Of a stretch of 64,000 nucleotides of DNA, positions 1-9,359 are shown piece after piece (position 1 is the stretch's first letter; each line of letters begins with the position of its first letter). The stretch comes from Hyphomicrobiales bacterium (lineage in GTDB: Bacteria > Pseudomonadota > Alphaproteobacteria > Rhizobiales > Rhizobiaceae), in the NCBI GenBank assembly GCA_900469625.1, contig UBXV01000026.1:1-64000 (forward strand), read 5' to 3'. Both the position numbers and the translations under genes were made by a program. The notes under the pieces are model-generated. The model was given only the letters and a program-made list of their open reading frames with translations, was not told the DNA's origin and did no database searches.

Positions 1-32
1 CCGCGGGCTTTTTGGCGTTTCGGGGCTCGACA

Positions 33-304
33 TCAAGCGTCGACGGCAGAAGCAGCAAACACGCCGGGCACAAAGTCAAAAAAAACATGCATCTGAACCA
101 CCTGGCGAAAAAAGACCCGCCCCCCGTCGGTCAGGGACAGGCGTCTGGTGGTGCGATGGATCAAACGGCAGGAGGGGGCTGCTCGAGTTCGGCGATGTTC
201 TTGCTGGCCGTCGCCGGAGACAGAACGTGCCGCTGGCCAGCCACAGCAAAGCTTTGCAGTTCGGAGACGTTGCGGAACACCCCAAGCGCCGTCCATCTGT
301 TCAT
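33..304 (-). pseudogene. LysR-family regulator remnant, frameshifted N-terminus
   Basis: Read from ATG at 304 the first frame gives a typical LysR start (MNRWTALGVFRNVSELQSFA, then SPATASKNIAELE) before a stop; the next frame continues the family consensus with RLIHRTTRRLSLTDGGR, ending near position 33. The helix-turn-helix is therefore split between two frames, with a few residues lost at the junction near 170, and the rest of the regulator is absent. LysR genes of this type commonly sit divergently beside a target gene, which fits the nitroreductase on the other strand. The homology and the frame change are seen directly; that the gene is dead is inferred. A sequencing error could explain the shift but not the missing effector domain. 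Confidence 0.7.
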
Positions 305-435
305 TATTCTTCACCTAAAGTAAACAATATACTGCGTAATCCGTGCATTACCGCCTCTGAGTAAATCGACTAGCTTCATCTCACAGCCAAGCGCGGGCCG
401 TCCCGGCCGTGCGAGTGACCAAAGGAGATCAAGCC

Positions 436-1053
436 ATGACCATGCACTTCGTCGACATGATCGAAAACCGGGTATCAACGAACGCCTTCGATCCGAACAA
501 GGACGTTCCGGCGGATCAGATCCGGCAACTGGTGCGGCTGGCGACGCATGCGCCAACGGCCTACAACCTGCAGAACTGGCGCTTCGTCGCTGTTCATTCG
601 CAGGAGGCCCGGGCGCGGTTGCGGGCCGTTGCCAATGACCAGTCAAAGATCACCGACGCGGCAGTGACATTCATCATCGCCGGTTCGCTGCCCGACCACG
701 CAGATGTGGCTCCAAGGTTGCGGCCCGCCGTCGAAGCAGGCTTCATGCCGCAACGCATGGCGGACGGATGGGTGGATGCCGTCAGGCAGGCCTATGAGCA
801 CCATCCCGGTCGGCAGCGGGACGAAGCCTTTCGGACTGCGACCTTTGCCGGTGCGACGCTGATGTTCGCCGCGCAGGCCTTCGGCCTCGCATCATGCCCG
901 ATGGGTGGTTTCGATCCGGATGGGGTCGCGCGGGCGTTCGGCCTTGCGCCCACCGAGATCCCGGTCATGCTGTTGGCTGTTGGACATGCCGCCGAGGGTA
1001 ACTGGCCGGCAAAGCCGCGGCGCCCGGTGGCCGAAGTGCTCAGCCTTGTCTGA
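436..1053 (+). CDS. nitroreductase family FMN-dependent oxidoreductase
   Basis: A 205-residue protein of the small nitroreductase fold. The N-terminus has the family pattern for FMN phosphate binding (ENRVSTNAFD), followed by APTAYNLQNWRF; the C-terminal half has ASCPMGGFDPDGVARAFGL and the closing MLLAVGH motif. Such enzymes are cytoplasmic homodimers that use NAD(P)H to reduce quinones, nitroaromatics or enones; the substrate cannot be told from sequence. The start chosen is ATG 436 because AAAGGAG lies just upstream; an in-frame GTG at 409 lacks such a site. The gene diverges from a broken LysR gene that probably once regulated it. Confidence 0.85.
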   Translation: MTMHFVDMIENRVSTNAFDPNKDVPADQIRQLVRLATHAPTAYNLQNWRFVAVHSQEARARLRAVANDQSKITDAAVTFIIAGSLPDHADVAPRLRPAVEAGFMPQRMADGWVDAVRQAYEHHPGRQRDEAFRTATFAGATLMFAAQAFGLASCPMGGFDPDGVARAFGLAPTEIPVMLLAVGHAAEGNWPAKPRRPVAEVLSLV

Positions 1054-1093
1054 AGCAAGCATTCGTCATCAGGGACCGCTCCAATAATTTCGT

Positions 1094-1129
1094 CGACCCA
1101 CCCGCGTCCGTTCGAACGCGCGTGGGTCG
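1094..1129. terminator. 17-bp inverted repeat downstream of nitroreductase
   Basis: CGACCCACCCGCGTCCG is followed after two bases by its near-perfect reverse complement (15 of 17 pairs). It lies 40 bases after the nitroreductase stop and could act as a terminator or mRNA-stabilising hairpin; there is no run of T behind it. The remaining bases up to 1327 show no gene. Confidence 0.4.
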
Positions 1130-1327
1130 ATCGACGATCCCGGAGCAGGCGGTACGATTGCGACCCCGCAACCAATCGGTGCTCGGTGGTCGCGGCTTCG
1201 AATGCAGGGGCTGATTCGTGAAAACGGCCCGGCCAGGTGCAATGCCAACAACCCCGCCACGGCGGAAAGATCCGCAGCTTTCTCCGCATGGAGCGGTGCT
1301 GCCGGGAATTTTCGGGACGGCAGGGGG

Positions 1328-1966
1328 CTAGCCTATTTCCGCAGCGTCACTTGAGGCGGAAGCGGCGTCGCGCGGTGGACGGAGAAAACGGGTCAGCAAC
1401 AGGTGCATCGTCGCGCCTTCCTGGTCCGGCTTGAAACCCGGATCGACGGCGATCCGGCCAAAAATGCCGTCGATCAGCGCTGCAATCCACCGGGCGCCCG
1501 CTTCCGGATCGATCGCCGTGTCGATCTGTCCACGCGCATGCGCTGCCCTGATCAGGGCAGAAAGGGCGGCGCGCATTTCCGCGTCATTGGCGGCAACCAG
1601 TGCGCCGATGCGCTCGTCGCGCATGGCCTCGGCGGCGATTTCCAGCGCAAGGCTGGAGTAGACCGGATCGGCTGCCAACCCCATCGCAGCGTCCATGAAT
1701 CCCAACAGGGCTGCAAAAAGGTCCGGCGCTTCATGAAGCTCGCGGAAAAAGTCCGCCGTTTCTTGACGCTCCTCCTCCACGATCGCGGCGATGATAGCGT
1801 GCTTGGTCGGAAAATAATGAAAGAGATTGCCCGGGCTCATTCCTGCCTCGGCGCAGATTTCCGCGGTCGACGTGCCGTGAAAACCCTTGCGGGCAAAACA
1901 GGCGATGGCAGCATCGAGGATCACCTGCCGCCTTGCAGCATGTTTCTCCGGGTCGATCTTGCGCAT
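1328..1966 (-). CDS. TetR/AcrR-family transcriptional repressor
   Basis: A 212-residue regulator. Residues about 12-58 form the TetR helix-turn-helix ([20 protein letters not shown], then [20 protein letters not shown]); the rest is a helical ligand domain ending in a low-complexity tail. The start ATG 1966 has GGGAG about 7 bases upstream. It is transcribed away from an RND efflux pair, the classic AcrR/TtgR arrangement, so its likely job is to repress that pump and its own gene until a hydrophobic ligand binds. The regulation is inferred from family and position; a candidate operator lies at 2132-2149. Confidence 0.88.
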   Translation of the reverse strand: MRKIDPEKHAARRQVILDAAIACFARKGFHGTSTAEICAEAGMSPGNLFHYFPTKHAIIAAIVEEERQETADFFRELHEAPDLFAALLGFMDAAMGLAADPVYSSLALEIAAEAMRDERIGALVAANDAEMRAALSALIRAAHARGQIDTAIDPEAGARWIAALIDGIFGRIAVDPGFKPDQEGATMHLLLTRFLRPPRDAASASSDAAEIG

Positions 1967-2131
1967 CGTGCTTCTCCCAAACCGCTTGGCTCTTTAATAG
2001 ACTGATTGATCGATATGCGATGCCGGGAGATGTGGAGTCAAGAGAAGAGGGTGCTATCGGGCCCTTCGCCATGCTCCCGCAATGATTGCATGCGATTGCC
2101 ACGCTCTTGACGCGTTCATCGGATGTAATTA

Positions 2132-2149
2132 TTAGATTGACTACTCTAA
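2132..2149. promoter_or_regulatory. candidate TetR operator between repressor and efflux genes
   Basis: TTAGATTGACTACTCTAA is an inverted repeat (TTAGA, 8-base spacer, TCTAA) and contains a TTGACT that could be a -35 element for the efflux genes. A related sequence, TAGACTGATTGA, occurs near 2000 on the repressor side. The symmetry is seen; assignment to the TetR protein is inferred from position. Confidence 0.45.
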
Positions 2150-2243
2150 CAAATAAATAAGCGTCGAATACAAACAGGGACTGCGACTGCGGCCAGCGTC
2201 CAATTGGTCCGCGCCGTGGTCCCGCCAGCGAAAGCCAACCAGA

Positions 2244-3401
2244 ATGAGACGTTCTCCAATCCTGAACGCCGCCATCGTCGCCACCTTCGCGCTTGCCGCC
2301 ACCGCGGGCCAGGTTCGCGCCAACGAGGCGGCCGCGTCGGTCGATACCGGTGCGGCGGCAAGCCGCACCGTTTCGACGCTTGTCACCGACAGGCAACCGC
2401 AGACATGGCTGCGCTCCTTTGCCGGCATCTTCGTGGCGCGCGAAGAGATCGCGGTCGGTACGACATTGACCGAGCAGCGGATCGCCGAAGTCAACGTCGA
2501 AATCGGTGACAGGGTGGCCGCTGGCCAGGTTCTCGCCCGGCTCGAAACCGAGATGCTGGAGAACCTGTTGCGGGAAGCCGAAGGCCGTGTCGCGCGCGCC
2601 AGCGCAGCGGTCGCCCAGCAGGAAGAGACGGTCCGGCAAGAACAAAAGAAGCTCGATCGTGCCCGCCAGCTGCGCCATCTGAAGGCAGAAACGTTTCTCG
2701 AGGAACGGGTCTCGGCCGTGGCCATTGCGCTGGAGGCGGTGAAGGTCGCACGCGCCGACGACGCCCAGGCGCAGGCGCTCCTGGCCGAGGCGCGCCGCAA
2801 GTTCGAGCGCGCGGTGATCGTTGCGCCGGCCGCCGGCATCGTTTCGGAGCGCCTGGCTCGCGCCGGTGCGCTCGCCGGTTCGGAGCCGCTGATGCGGCTG
2901 ATCCGTGACGGCGAGATCGAGCTTGCTGCCGAAGTGCCCGAGAGCGAGCTTCCGCTCCTTGCCGTCGGCCAGAAGGTGAAGGTCAGGCTCTCCGGCCGCC
3001 CGGATACGATCGATGGCCATGTCAGGGTGATCAACCCGAAGATCGACAGCGAGACACGGCTGGGCACAGTCAAGATCGCGCTGAACACGAACAGGCCGCC
3101 CTATGCAGGAACGTTCGGACGCGCGCAGATCGTTGTCGCCGAACGCGCAGCGATCATGATCGACGATTCAGCGCTGCTTTACGGCACGCCGGACGGAAAG
3201 CCGTCGGTGTTCATCGTCGAGGACGGCGCGGTCAAGCGCAAGACGGTCGAGGCCGGCATGCGCCAGAATGGCAAGGTGGAGATCGTCTCGGGCCTCGGTG
3301 AAGGCGAGCGCGTGGTTGCCAAGGCCGGCGTGTCGCTGCGTGAAGGCGAAACGGTTGCCACCAAGGATGTCGAACCCGTTCAGACAGGCGCCACGAAATG
3401 A
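2244..3401 (+). CDS. RND efflux periplasmic adaptor (membrane fusion protein)
   Basis: A 385-residue MFP with an N-terminal signal peptide (hydrophobic run at residues 8-22, cleavage likely after VRA or AN). The order is typical: split lipoyl half (EIGDRVAAGQVLARL, residues about 89-105), a coiled-coil hairpin rich in Arg, Glu and Gln (105-190), the second lipoyl half (RAVIVAPAAGIVSERLARAGALAG), beta-barrel and membrane-proximal domains. It would bridge the inner-membrane pump encoded next, whose ATG overlaps its stop codon by four bases, and a TolC-like outer-membrane channel not encoded here. The ribosome site before ATG 2244 is weak. Confidence 0.9.
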   Translation: MRRSPILNAAIVATFALAATAGQVRANEAAASVDTGAAASRTVSTLVTDRQPQTWLRSFAGIFVAREEIAVGTTLTEQRIAEVNVEIGDRVAAGQVLARLETEMLENLLREAEGRVARASAAVAQQEETVRQEQKKLDRARQLRHLKAETFLEERVSAVAIALEAVKVARADDAQAQALLAEARRKFERAVIVAPAAGIVSERLARAGALAGSEPLMRLIRDGEIELAAEVPESELPLLAVGQKVKVRLSGRPDTIDGHVRVINPKIDSETRLGTVKIALNTNRPPYAGTFGRAQIVVAERAAIMIDDSALLYGTPDGKPSVFIVEDGAVKRKTVEAGMRQNGKVEIVSGLGEGERVVAKAGVSLREGETVATKDVEPVQTGATK

Positions 3402-6400
3402 CCAGCAACATATCTGCCTGGGCGATCCGAAAGCCCGTCCCGACGATCGTGCTGTTCGTCGTTTTGACCCTCGTCGGCATCGCGTCGTTCATGCGGCTGC
3501 CGGTCAATGCCAATCCGAGCGTTTCGTTTCCCGTGGTCACGGTGACGATCACCCAGCCGAGCGCCCAGCCGGCGGAAATGGAAACGCAGGTGACCCGCCG
3601 GGTCGAAGGGGTGGCGGCCGGCCTGGTTGCCGTCAACCACATTCGCTCGACGGTCGCCAACGGCATCTCGACGACGACGGTCGAGTTCAAGATCGGCACC
3701 GATCCGGATCGCGCCGCCAACGACGTGCGTGAAGCCGTCGCTCAGATCCGCTCAGATCTGCCGCAATCAATCCAGGATCCGGTGGTGTCGCGCGTCGACG
3801 TCGACGGCAGCGCCATCGTGTATTACACGGTGCGCGCGCCGAACATGTCCGCGGTCGAGCTCTCCTGGTTCGTGGACGACACGTTGAACGGTGAGCTTCT
3901 GACGCTTCCCGGCGTCCAGAAGGTTCAGCGCCTCGGTGGCGTCAACCGCGAGGTTCGCGTTTCGCTCGATCCGGAACGCCTTCTGGCGCTCGGCGTCACC
4001 GCCGACCAGGTCAACACGGCGATGCGCGAACTCAACACCAACGTCCCGAGCGGGCGCGGCGAGATCGGTGGGCGGGAGCAGTCGATCCGCACGATCGGTA
4101 GTGCCACCTCCGTCGAAGAGCTTTCACGGCTGTCGATCCCGATTTCCGGCAGCCGCTGGGTCCAGCTTTCCGATCTGGCAAAGATCGAGGACACCTCGTC
4201 CGAACCCCGCAATTTTGCCCGGCTCGACGGCGAGCCGGTGGTCAGCTTCTCGATCTCGCGCAGCAAGGGGGCGAGCGACACGGTGGTTGCCGACCGCGTT
4301 GCGGCCCGTCTCGCCGAAATCCAGGCGCGCACGCCGGGTGTCGAGATCAAGGAAATGATCTCGCTGGTCGAATACACCAAGGACAGCTACGACGCGGCGG
4401 TGACGGCGCTGCTCGAAGGGGCGGGGCTCACCATTGTGGTCGTCTTCGCGTTTCTGCGGAACTGGCGTGCGACGCTGATCTCGGCGTTGGCCATGCCCCT
4501 ATCGATCCTGCCGACCTTCATGGTCATGGATCTTCTCGGCTTCACCTTGAACAGCATCAGTCTGCTGGCACTGACGCTTGTCATCGGCATCCTCGTCGAC
4601 GACGCGATCGTCGAGATCGAGAATATCGAGCGGCACGTGGACATGGGCAAGCGGCCGTACCTGGCTGCGATCGATGCTGCCGATGCGATCGGCCTTGCGA
4701 TCGTTGCCACGACACTGACGATCGTTGCGGTGTTCGCGCCCGTCAGCTTCATCGGCGGCGCCGTCGGGCAATATTTCAAACAGTTCGGCCTGACGGTCGC
4801 CATCGCCGTGCTGTTTTCGCTGGCGGTTGCGCGCCTGCTGACGCCGCTGATGGCCGCCTATCTGCTTCGTCCGCGGGCCGGGCATGGCCATGAGGCCAGG
4901 CGCTCGCGCATCGGCGATGTTTATGTCCGGATGCTCGGCTGGACGCTCGATCATCGCAAGACGGCGCTGTCCATCGTCGCTCTGATCTTTGTCGGTTCAC
5001 TCGCGCTGCTGACGATGCTGCCCACCGGTTTCCTGCCGGCGGGCGACAGCAACCTCTCCACCCTGAAAGTCACGCTGCCGCCGGGAACCCGGCTCGAGGA
5101 AACGGCCCGGATCTCGGATGAGCTGAGCCGCAAGATCAAGGAGCGATCGGAGGTCGACAGCGTGCTTGCCACCGCCGACAATCTCAACCGCGTCGACCTG
5201 CTGATCAAGCTTCGCCCACGCAAGGAGCGCGAGATCAGCCGCAAGGAATTCGAGTTGTCCCTGCGCCCGTTGCTTGCGGAAACACCGGATATTCAGGCGA
5301 CCTTCGCATCCGAACAGGGCGCCAAGGATCTGTCGATCTATCTGACCAGCGATGATGCCGAGGCTTTGACCCGCGCGGTGCGACAGCTGGAAAAGGAGAT
5401 GCGGGCGATGCCGGGCCTCGTCAATGTGCAATCGACGGAGCCGCTGCTGTCGCCGGAGCTGCTGGTCAGGCCACGCCTCGATGAGGCGGCGCGTCTCGGT
5501 GTCTCGGTGACGTCGATCGGAACTGTGGCGCGCATCGCCACCATGGGTGACAGCGAAAGCAATTCGGCGCGCTTCAATCTCGGCAACCGGCAAGTGCCGA
5601 TCCGGGTCATGCTGGCTGAAACGGCCCGGGCCGATTTCGACACGCTGCGCAACCTTCGGGTCGGCACCAATTCGGGAAAGCTGGTGCCGCTGACGTCGGT
5701 GGCCGACATCTCCTTCGGCGCGGAGGAGGGCAGCGTCGAGCGTCTAAACCGCAAGCGCCTGATGGCAGTCGAGGCCAACCTCAACGGCATCACGCTCGGC
5801 ACCGCATTCGAGGCGGTGTCTGCGCTGCCGGCGATGACCGACATGCCGGCAGGCGTGTCACAGGCAAATTACGGCGAAGCCGAGTACATGTCGGAAATGT
5901 TCCGCAACTTCGCACTCGCCTTGCTCGCGGGCATCCTGATGGTCGCCGCGGTGCTGGTGCTGCTGTTCAAGGACTTTCTGCAGCCGATTACCATCCTGAT
6001 CGCCCTGCCGTTGTCGATCGGGGGCGCGGCATTGGCGCTCATCCTCTTTGGCGCGGCGCTCGACCTCTCATCGACCATTGGCATCCTGATGCTGATGGGC
6101 ATCGTCTGCAAGAACTCGATCCTGCTGGTCGATCATGCGATCGTCTGCCGCAACGAGGGGGCGGACCGGCGCACCGCGCTCCTGACTGCGGGTACCACCC
6201 GCGCGCGGCCGATCATCATGACGACGATCGCCATGGTTGCCGGCATGGTGCCGGCGGCGATCGGCGTCGGCGCGGATGCAGCCTTCCGCGCACCGATGGC
6301 GATTGCCGTCATCGGCGGATTGATCACCTCGACGATGCTGAGCCTCGTCTTCGTGCCGGTGATGTTCACGGTGATGGATGATGTCAGCATTCGCCTCGGG

Positions 6401-6496
6401 CGCCGCCTGAAGCGCCTGTCATCGGTGACCGACGAGGACAAGGCAGCCGATGCTGCGCGCAGCGGCAACCCGGTCCTGTCCGGCACGTCCCACTGA
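3398..6496 (+). CDS. RND-family multidrug efflux transporter (HAE1 type)
   Basis: A 1032-residue inner-membrane proton/drug antiporter of normal family length. It starts with a cytoplasmic SAWAIRKPVPTIVLF segment and TM1, has two large periplasmic loops and two six-helix bundles; TM4 contains the paired aspartates of the proton relay (VIGILVDDAIVEIENIER) and the second half repeats the pattern (GIVCKNSILLVDHA). Its start overlaps the adaptor stop (ATGA), so the two are co-translated. No outer-membrane factor follows; the next gene is convergent after only 10 bases. Substrates are unknown, but the TetR control suggests hydrophobic toxic compounds. Confidence 0.92.
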   Translation: MTSNISAWAIRKPVPTIVLFVVLTLVGIASFMRLPVNANPSVSFPVVTVTITQPSAQPAEMETQVTRRVEGVAAGLVAVNHIRSTVANGISTTTVEFKIGTDPDRAANDVREAVAQIRSDLPQSIQDPVVSRVDVDGSAIVYYTVRAPNMSAVELSWFVDDTLNGELLTLPGVQKVQRLGGVNREVRVSLDPERLLALGVTADQVNTAMRELNTNVPSGRGEIGGREQSIRTIGSATSVEELSRLSIPISGSRWVQLSDLAKIEDTSSEPRNFARLDGEPVVSFSISRSKGASDTVVADRVAARLAEIQARTPGVEIKEMISLVEYTKDSYDAAVTALLEGAGLTIVVVFAFLRNWRATLISALAMPLSILPTFMVMDLLGFTLNSISLLALTLVIGILVDDAIVEIENIERHVDMGKRPYLAAIDAADAIGLAIVATTLTIVAVFAPVSFIGGAVGQYFKQFGLTVAIAVLFSLAVARLLTPLMAAYLLRPRAGHGHEARRSRIGDVYVRMLGWTLDHRKTALSIVALIFVGSLALLTMLPTGFLPAGDSNLSTLKVTLPPGTRLEETARISDELSRKIKERSEVDSVLATADNLNRVDLLIKLRPRKEREISRKEFELSLRPLLAETPDIQATFASEQGAKDLSIYLTSDDAEALTRAVRQLEKEMRAMPGLVNVQSTEPLLSPELLVRPRLDEAARLGVSVTSIGTVARIATMGDSESNSARFNLGNRQVPIRVMLAETARADFDTLRNLRVGTNSGKLVPLTSVADISFGAEEGSVERLNRKRLMAVEANLNGITLGTAFEAVSALPAMTDMPAGVSQANYGEAEYMSEMFRNFALALLAGILMVAAVLVLLFKDFLQPITILIALPLSIGGAALALILFGAALDLSSTIGILMLMGIVCKNSILLVDHAIVCRNEGADRRTALLTAGTTRARPIIMTTIAMVAGMVPAAIGVGADAAFRAPMAIAVIGGLITSTMLSLVFVPVMFTVMDDVSIRLGRRLKRLSSVTDEDKAADAARSGNPVLSGTSH

Positions 6497-6506
6497 CGGG
6501 ACGCGA

Positions 6507-7265
6507 CTATTCGAAATAGTTGACAAGCCGCGTGTCGCCAACGGCGTGCACGCGGCAGTCGACGTCGAAGATCGCCTGCAGGCGCGATGGCTCGATCATG
6601 TCGCTCGGTACGCCCTCGAAGGCAAGCCTGCCATCGCGCATGGCGACGATATGGTCGGAATAGGCGGAGGCGAAGTTGATGTCGTGCAGCACGACCACGA
6701 CCGTCTTTCCGAAATCGTCGGCCAGCCGCCGCAGCAGCTTCATTGTTTCCACCGCGTGCTTCATGTCGAGATTGTTGAGCGGCTCGTCGAACAGCATGTA
6801 GTCGGTGTCCTGGCAGAGCACCATGGCGATGAAGGCGCGCTGACGCTGGCCGCCCGAGAGTTCGTCGAGGAACCGATGCTCGAAGGCATTGAGGCCGACA
6901 TAGGCGATCGAGCGCTCCACATGTTCGACGTCGTCGGCCGTCAGGCGCCCTTTCGAATAGGGATAGCGGCCGAAGGCAACGAGATCGCGCACCGAGAGAC
7001 GCGCGGTGATATGGTTGTCCTGCCGCATGATCGACAGGCGACGGGCAAGGATGTCGCCGGCGGTGCGGCTGACATCGAGGCCGTCGACCAGCACCTGCCC
7101 TTTATCCATCGGCATCAGGCGGCTGACGATCGACAGTAGCGTCGATTTGCCGGCGCCGTTCGGTCCGATGATCGAGGTCAGGCCCCTGGCCGGCAGCGTC
7201 ATCGACACCCGGTCGACGACCGCATTGCTGCCGTAGGATTTGGTGACGTCGCGAATTTCGATCAT
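6507..7265 (-). CDS. iron-siderophore ABC transporter ATP-binding protein
   Basis: A 252-residue FepC/CeuD-type ATPase. Walker A is GPNGAGKST (residues 34-42), the signature is LSGGQRQRAFIA, Walker B is YMLFDEPLNNLD and the switch histidine is in VVVLHDINFA. The start is ATG 7265, which overlaps the stop of the upstream permease by four bases; the longer frame to 7403 only covers permease coding sequence. It would energise uptake through the two FecCD permeases encoded upstream. The LDMKHA spacing and the permease pair resemble catecholate importers such as the vibrio and Campylobacter systems; the actual siderophore is not known. Confidence 0.92.
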   Translation of the reverse strand: MIEIRDVTKSYGSNAVVDRVSMTLPARGLTSIIGPNGAGKSTLLSIVSRLMPMDKGQVLVDGLDVSRTAGDILARRLSIMRQDNHITARLSVRDLVAFGRYPYSKGRLTADDVEHVERSIAYVGLNAFEHRFLDELSGGQRQRAFIAMVLCQDTDYMLFDEPLNNLDMKHAVETMKLLRRLADDFGKTVVVVLHDINFASAYSDHIVAMRDGRLAFEGVPSDMIEPSRLQAIFDVDCRVHAVGDTRLVNYFE

Positions 7266-8230
7266 CGGGCGGAGCCTCGAACAAGCAGGAAGATGAATAC
7301 AAGCCCGCCAACGAACTCGATGACGATGCTCAGCGCGGTGTTGAAGGCAAAGAGCCGCTCGAGGATCACCTGGCCGCCGACGAGCGTGACGATCGCAAGG
7401 CACACGGCGATCGGCAGCACGAAGCGATGGCTTGCCGTTGGAGTGATCTGCCAGGCGAGGCTTGCGACCAGCAGGCCGAAGAACGTCACCGGTCCGACCA
7501 GCGCGGTCGAGACCGAGACGAGGACGGCGATGAGCACGAGCAGGATGGTGACCGTGCGGTGATGATCGACACCGAGCCCGATGGCACTTTCGCGCCCGAG
7601 AGACAGCACGTCGAAGGTCGGAAACAGCCGCCAGAGGACGAAGGTGACGCCGGCAACGGCAACCGCCGAGATGCCGAGAAGGTCGACGTTGACCGTGTTG
7701 AAGCTGGCAAACAACCGGTCCTGCAGCACAATGAACTCGTTGGGATCGAGGATCCGCTGCAGGAAGGACGAAAGGCTGCGGAACAAGCCGCCGAGGATGA
7801 TGCCGACCAGCATCAGCAGGTGCAGGCTGCGGGTGGCTCCGGAAAACAGCGCCCGGAACAGAAGGACGGAAAAACCGACCATGGCTGCCGTCTCGATGAG
7901 GAACTGAAGCCGCGGGTCGGCGGCGGTGGCGCCGGCCGCTCCGAGGAAAAACACCATGACGGTCTGCAGCAGCGCGTACATGGCATCGAAGCCGATGATC
8001 GATGGCGTCAGGATGCGGTTGCCGGAGATCGTCTGGAAAAGGATGGTCGATACGGCGATCGCATAGGCGACCAGGATCATGCCCGCGAGCTTGGTGCCAC
8101 GGAAGGAGAGGATGAAGGCCCAGCTTCCCTTGGCGCCGAGCGTCATGAACGCCAGCATCGAGACGAGTGCGAGGATTGCCGTTACGAGCAGCATGCCGGC
8201 GGGCGAGATCCGTTTGAGATCAGCCTGCAT
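7262..8230 (-). CDS. iron-siderophore ABC transporter permease, second subunit (FecCD family)
   Basis: A 322-residue integral membrane protein with about nine hydrophobic helices. FecCD signatures are visible: SGNRILTPSIIGFDAMYALL in the first third and the ATPase-contacting stretch LVGPVTFFGLLVASLAW in the last third. It overlaps the first permease by 11 bases and the ATPase gene by four, so the three are one transcription unit. Together with the other permease it forms the channel for a ferric siderophore delivered by a periplasmic binding protein, probably the product at 9546-10469. Confidence 0.9.
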   Translation of the reverse strand: MQADLKRISPAGMLLVTAILALVSMLAFMTLGAKGSWAFILSFRGTKLAGMILVAYAIAVSTILFQTISGNRILTPSIIGFDAMYALLQTVMVFFLGAAGATAADPRLQFLIETAAMVGFSVLLFRALFSGATRSLHLLMLVGIILGGLFRSLSSFLQRILDPNEFIVLQDRLFASFNTVNVDLLGISAVAVAGVTFVLWRLFPTFDVLSLGRESAIGLGVDHHRTVTILLVLIAVLVSVSTALVGPVTFFGLLVASLAWQITPTASHRFVLPIAVCLAIVTLVGGQVILERLFAFNTALSIVIEFVGGLVFIFLLVRGSAR

Positions 8231-9170
8231 GGGCGCGCCTAGACAGCAGCAGATAGAGGAAGACGACGCTGCCGATGACGCCCATGACGGTTCCGACCGG
8301 GATCTCGTAGGGCGCGATGATGATCCGGCCGAGGATGTCGCAGGCGAGCACCAGCCCGGCGCCGGTCGCGGCGATCAGCGGCAGGGTGCGCCGGAGATTG
8401 TCGCCGACGATAAGGCTGATGACATTCGGCACCACCAGGCCCAGGAATGGCACCATGCCGACGGTGGCAACCACCGTGGCCGTGACCATCGAAACGATGC
8501 AAAGCCCGAGCGTGACCACCTTGTTGTAGTCGAGCCCTACATTGCGGGCGATGTCCTCGCCCATACCGATGACGGTGAAGCGGGCGGCCGTGACATAGGC
8601 GATCAGCGTCAGGGCAAAGGCAATCCACAAAAGCTCGTAGCGCCCACGAAGCACGCCGGAGAAGTCGCCAGACATCCACGTCCCCATCGACTGCATCATG
8701 TCGTAGCGATAGGCGACGAACGTCGTGACCGCGCTGATGACGCCGCCGAGCATGATGCCGACGAGCGGCACCATCAGTGCCGAGCGTAGCGGAATCTGTC
8801 GCAGGATCTTGAGAAACAGCGCCGTGCCGGCAAGTGCGGTGAGTGCGGCGATCGCCATCTTCCCGGCGACCGGCAACGCCGGCGCGAAGATCATCGTCAT
8901 CAGCATGCCGAGCGCGGCCGATTCGGCGGTGCCAGCGGTCGACGGCTCGACGAAGCGGTTGCGCGCCAGCATCTGCATGATCGTGCCGCCGACGGCGAGG
9001 CCGGTTCCCGCCAGCATCAACGCCAGCGTGCGCGGCACCCGACTTTCGACGATCAGCAGCCAGCCGCGCCCGTCACCGTCGGGCCCGGATGCGAGGCTTC
9101 CGACACCGGTCATGACGCTGACGACGGCAAGCAGCAGGATGACGGGCAAGGCAAAAAGGAAAGGTTTCAT
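8220..9170 (-). CDS. iron-siderophore ABC transporter permease, first subunit (FecCD family)
   Basis: A 316-residue permease with an N-terminal uncleaved signal-anchor (FLFALPVILLLAVVSVM). Family motifs are RVPRTLALMLAGTGLAVGG and RNRFVEPSTAGTAESAALG near residues 45-85, and GMVPFLGLVVPNVISLIVGDN around residue 230, the loop that couples to the ATPase. It is the first gene of the minus-strand import operon; the operator-containing region 9171-9545 lies directly upstream, shared with the binding protein on the other strand. Confidence 0.9.
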   Translation of the reverse strand: MKPFLFALPVILLLAVVSVMTGVGSLASGPDGDGRGWLLIVESRVPRTLALMLAGTGLAVGGTIMQMLARNRFVEPSTAGTAESAALGMLMTMIFAPALPVAGKMAIAALTALAGTALFLKILRQIPLRSALMVPLVGIMLGGVISAVTTFVAYRYDMMQSMGTWMSGDFSGVLRGRYELLWIAFALTLIAYVTAARFTVIGMGEDIARNVGLDYNKVVTLGLCIVSMVTATVVATVGMVPFLGLVVPNVISLIVGDNLRRTLPLIAATGAGLVLACDILGRIIIAPYEIPVGTVMGVIGSVVFLYLLLSRRAHAG

Positions 9171-9333
9171 CGATCGCTCTTAACGCGCCGGCGTTATGGT
9201 GAAGGACAGCGCGATTGCCGCCGGGTTGCCGTTCATTCTTCCGTCGCCTCCGAGCAACTTGAGACAGGTTTCGTTTGCGCGCTTCCGGCGCCGCCAGGAC
9301 GCGCGTACGCGCGTGCGACTGATGCTGAGCTTC

Positions 9334-9359
9334 CTTCATATATATGAGGTCTGTAGTCA
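9334..9359. promoter_or_regulatory. IRO-box (RirA-type iron operator) beside an AT-rich palindrome
   Basis: TGAGGTCTGTAGTCA at 9345-9359 fits the rhizobial iron-responsive operator pattern TGA-N9-TCA bound by RirA. It is joined to a near-perfect palindrome, CTTCATATATATGAGG (9334-9349). On the minus strand a TTGACT covers its edge, so RirA here would sit on a promoter. Position between divergent iron-uptake genes supports the reading. The remainder of the 375-base gap 9171-9545 shows no further gene. Confidence 0.6.

Noticed and set aside
1731-3020. 429-codon minus-strand frame spanning the TetR gene end and the adaptor gene
   Set aside because: Its last part is the TetR gene read in the wrong frame and the rest is antisense to a clear adaptor protein.
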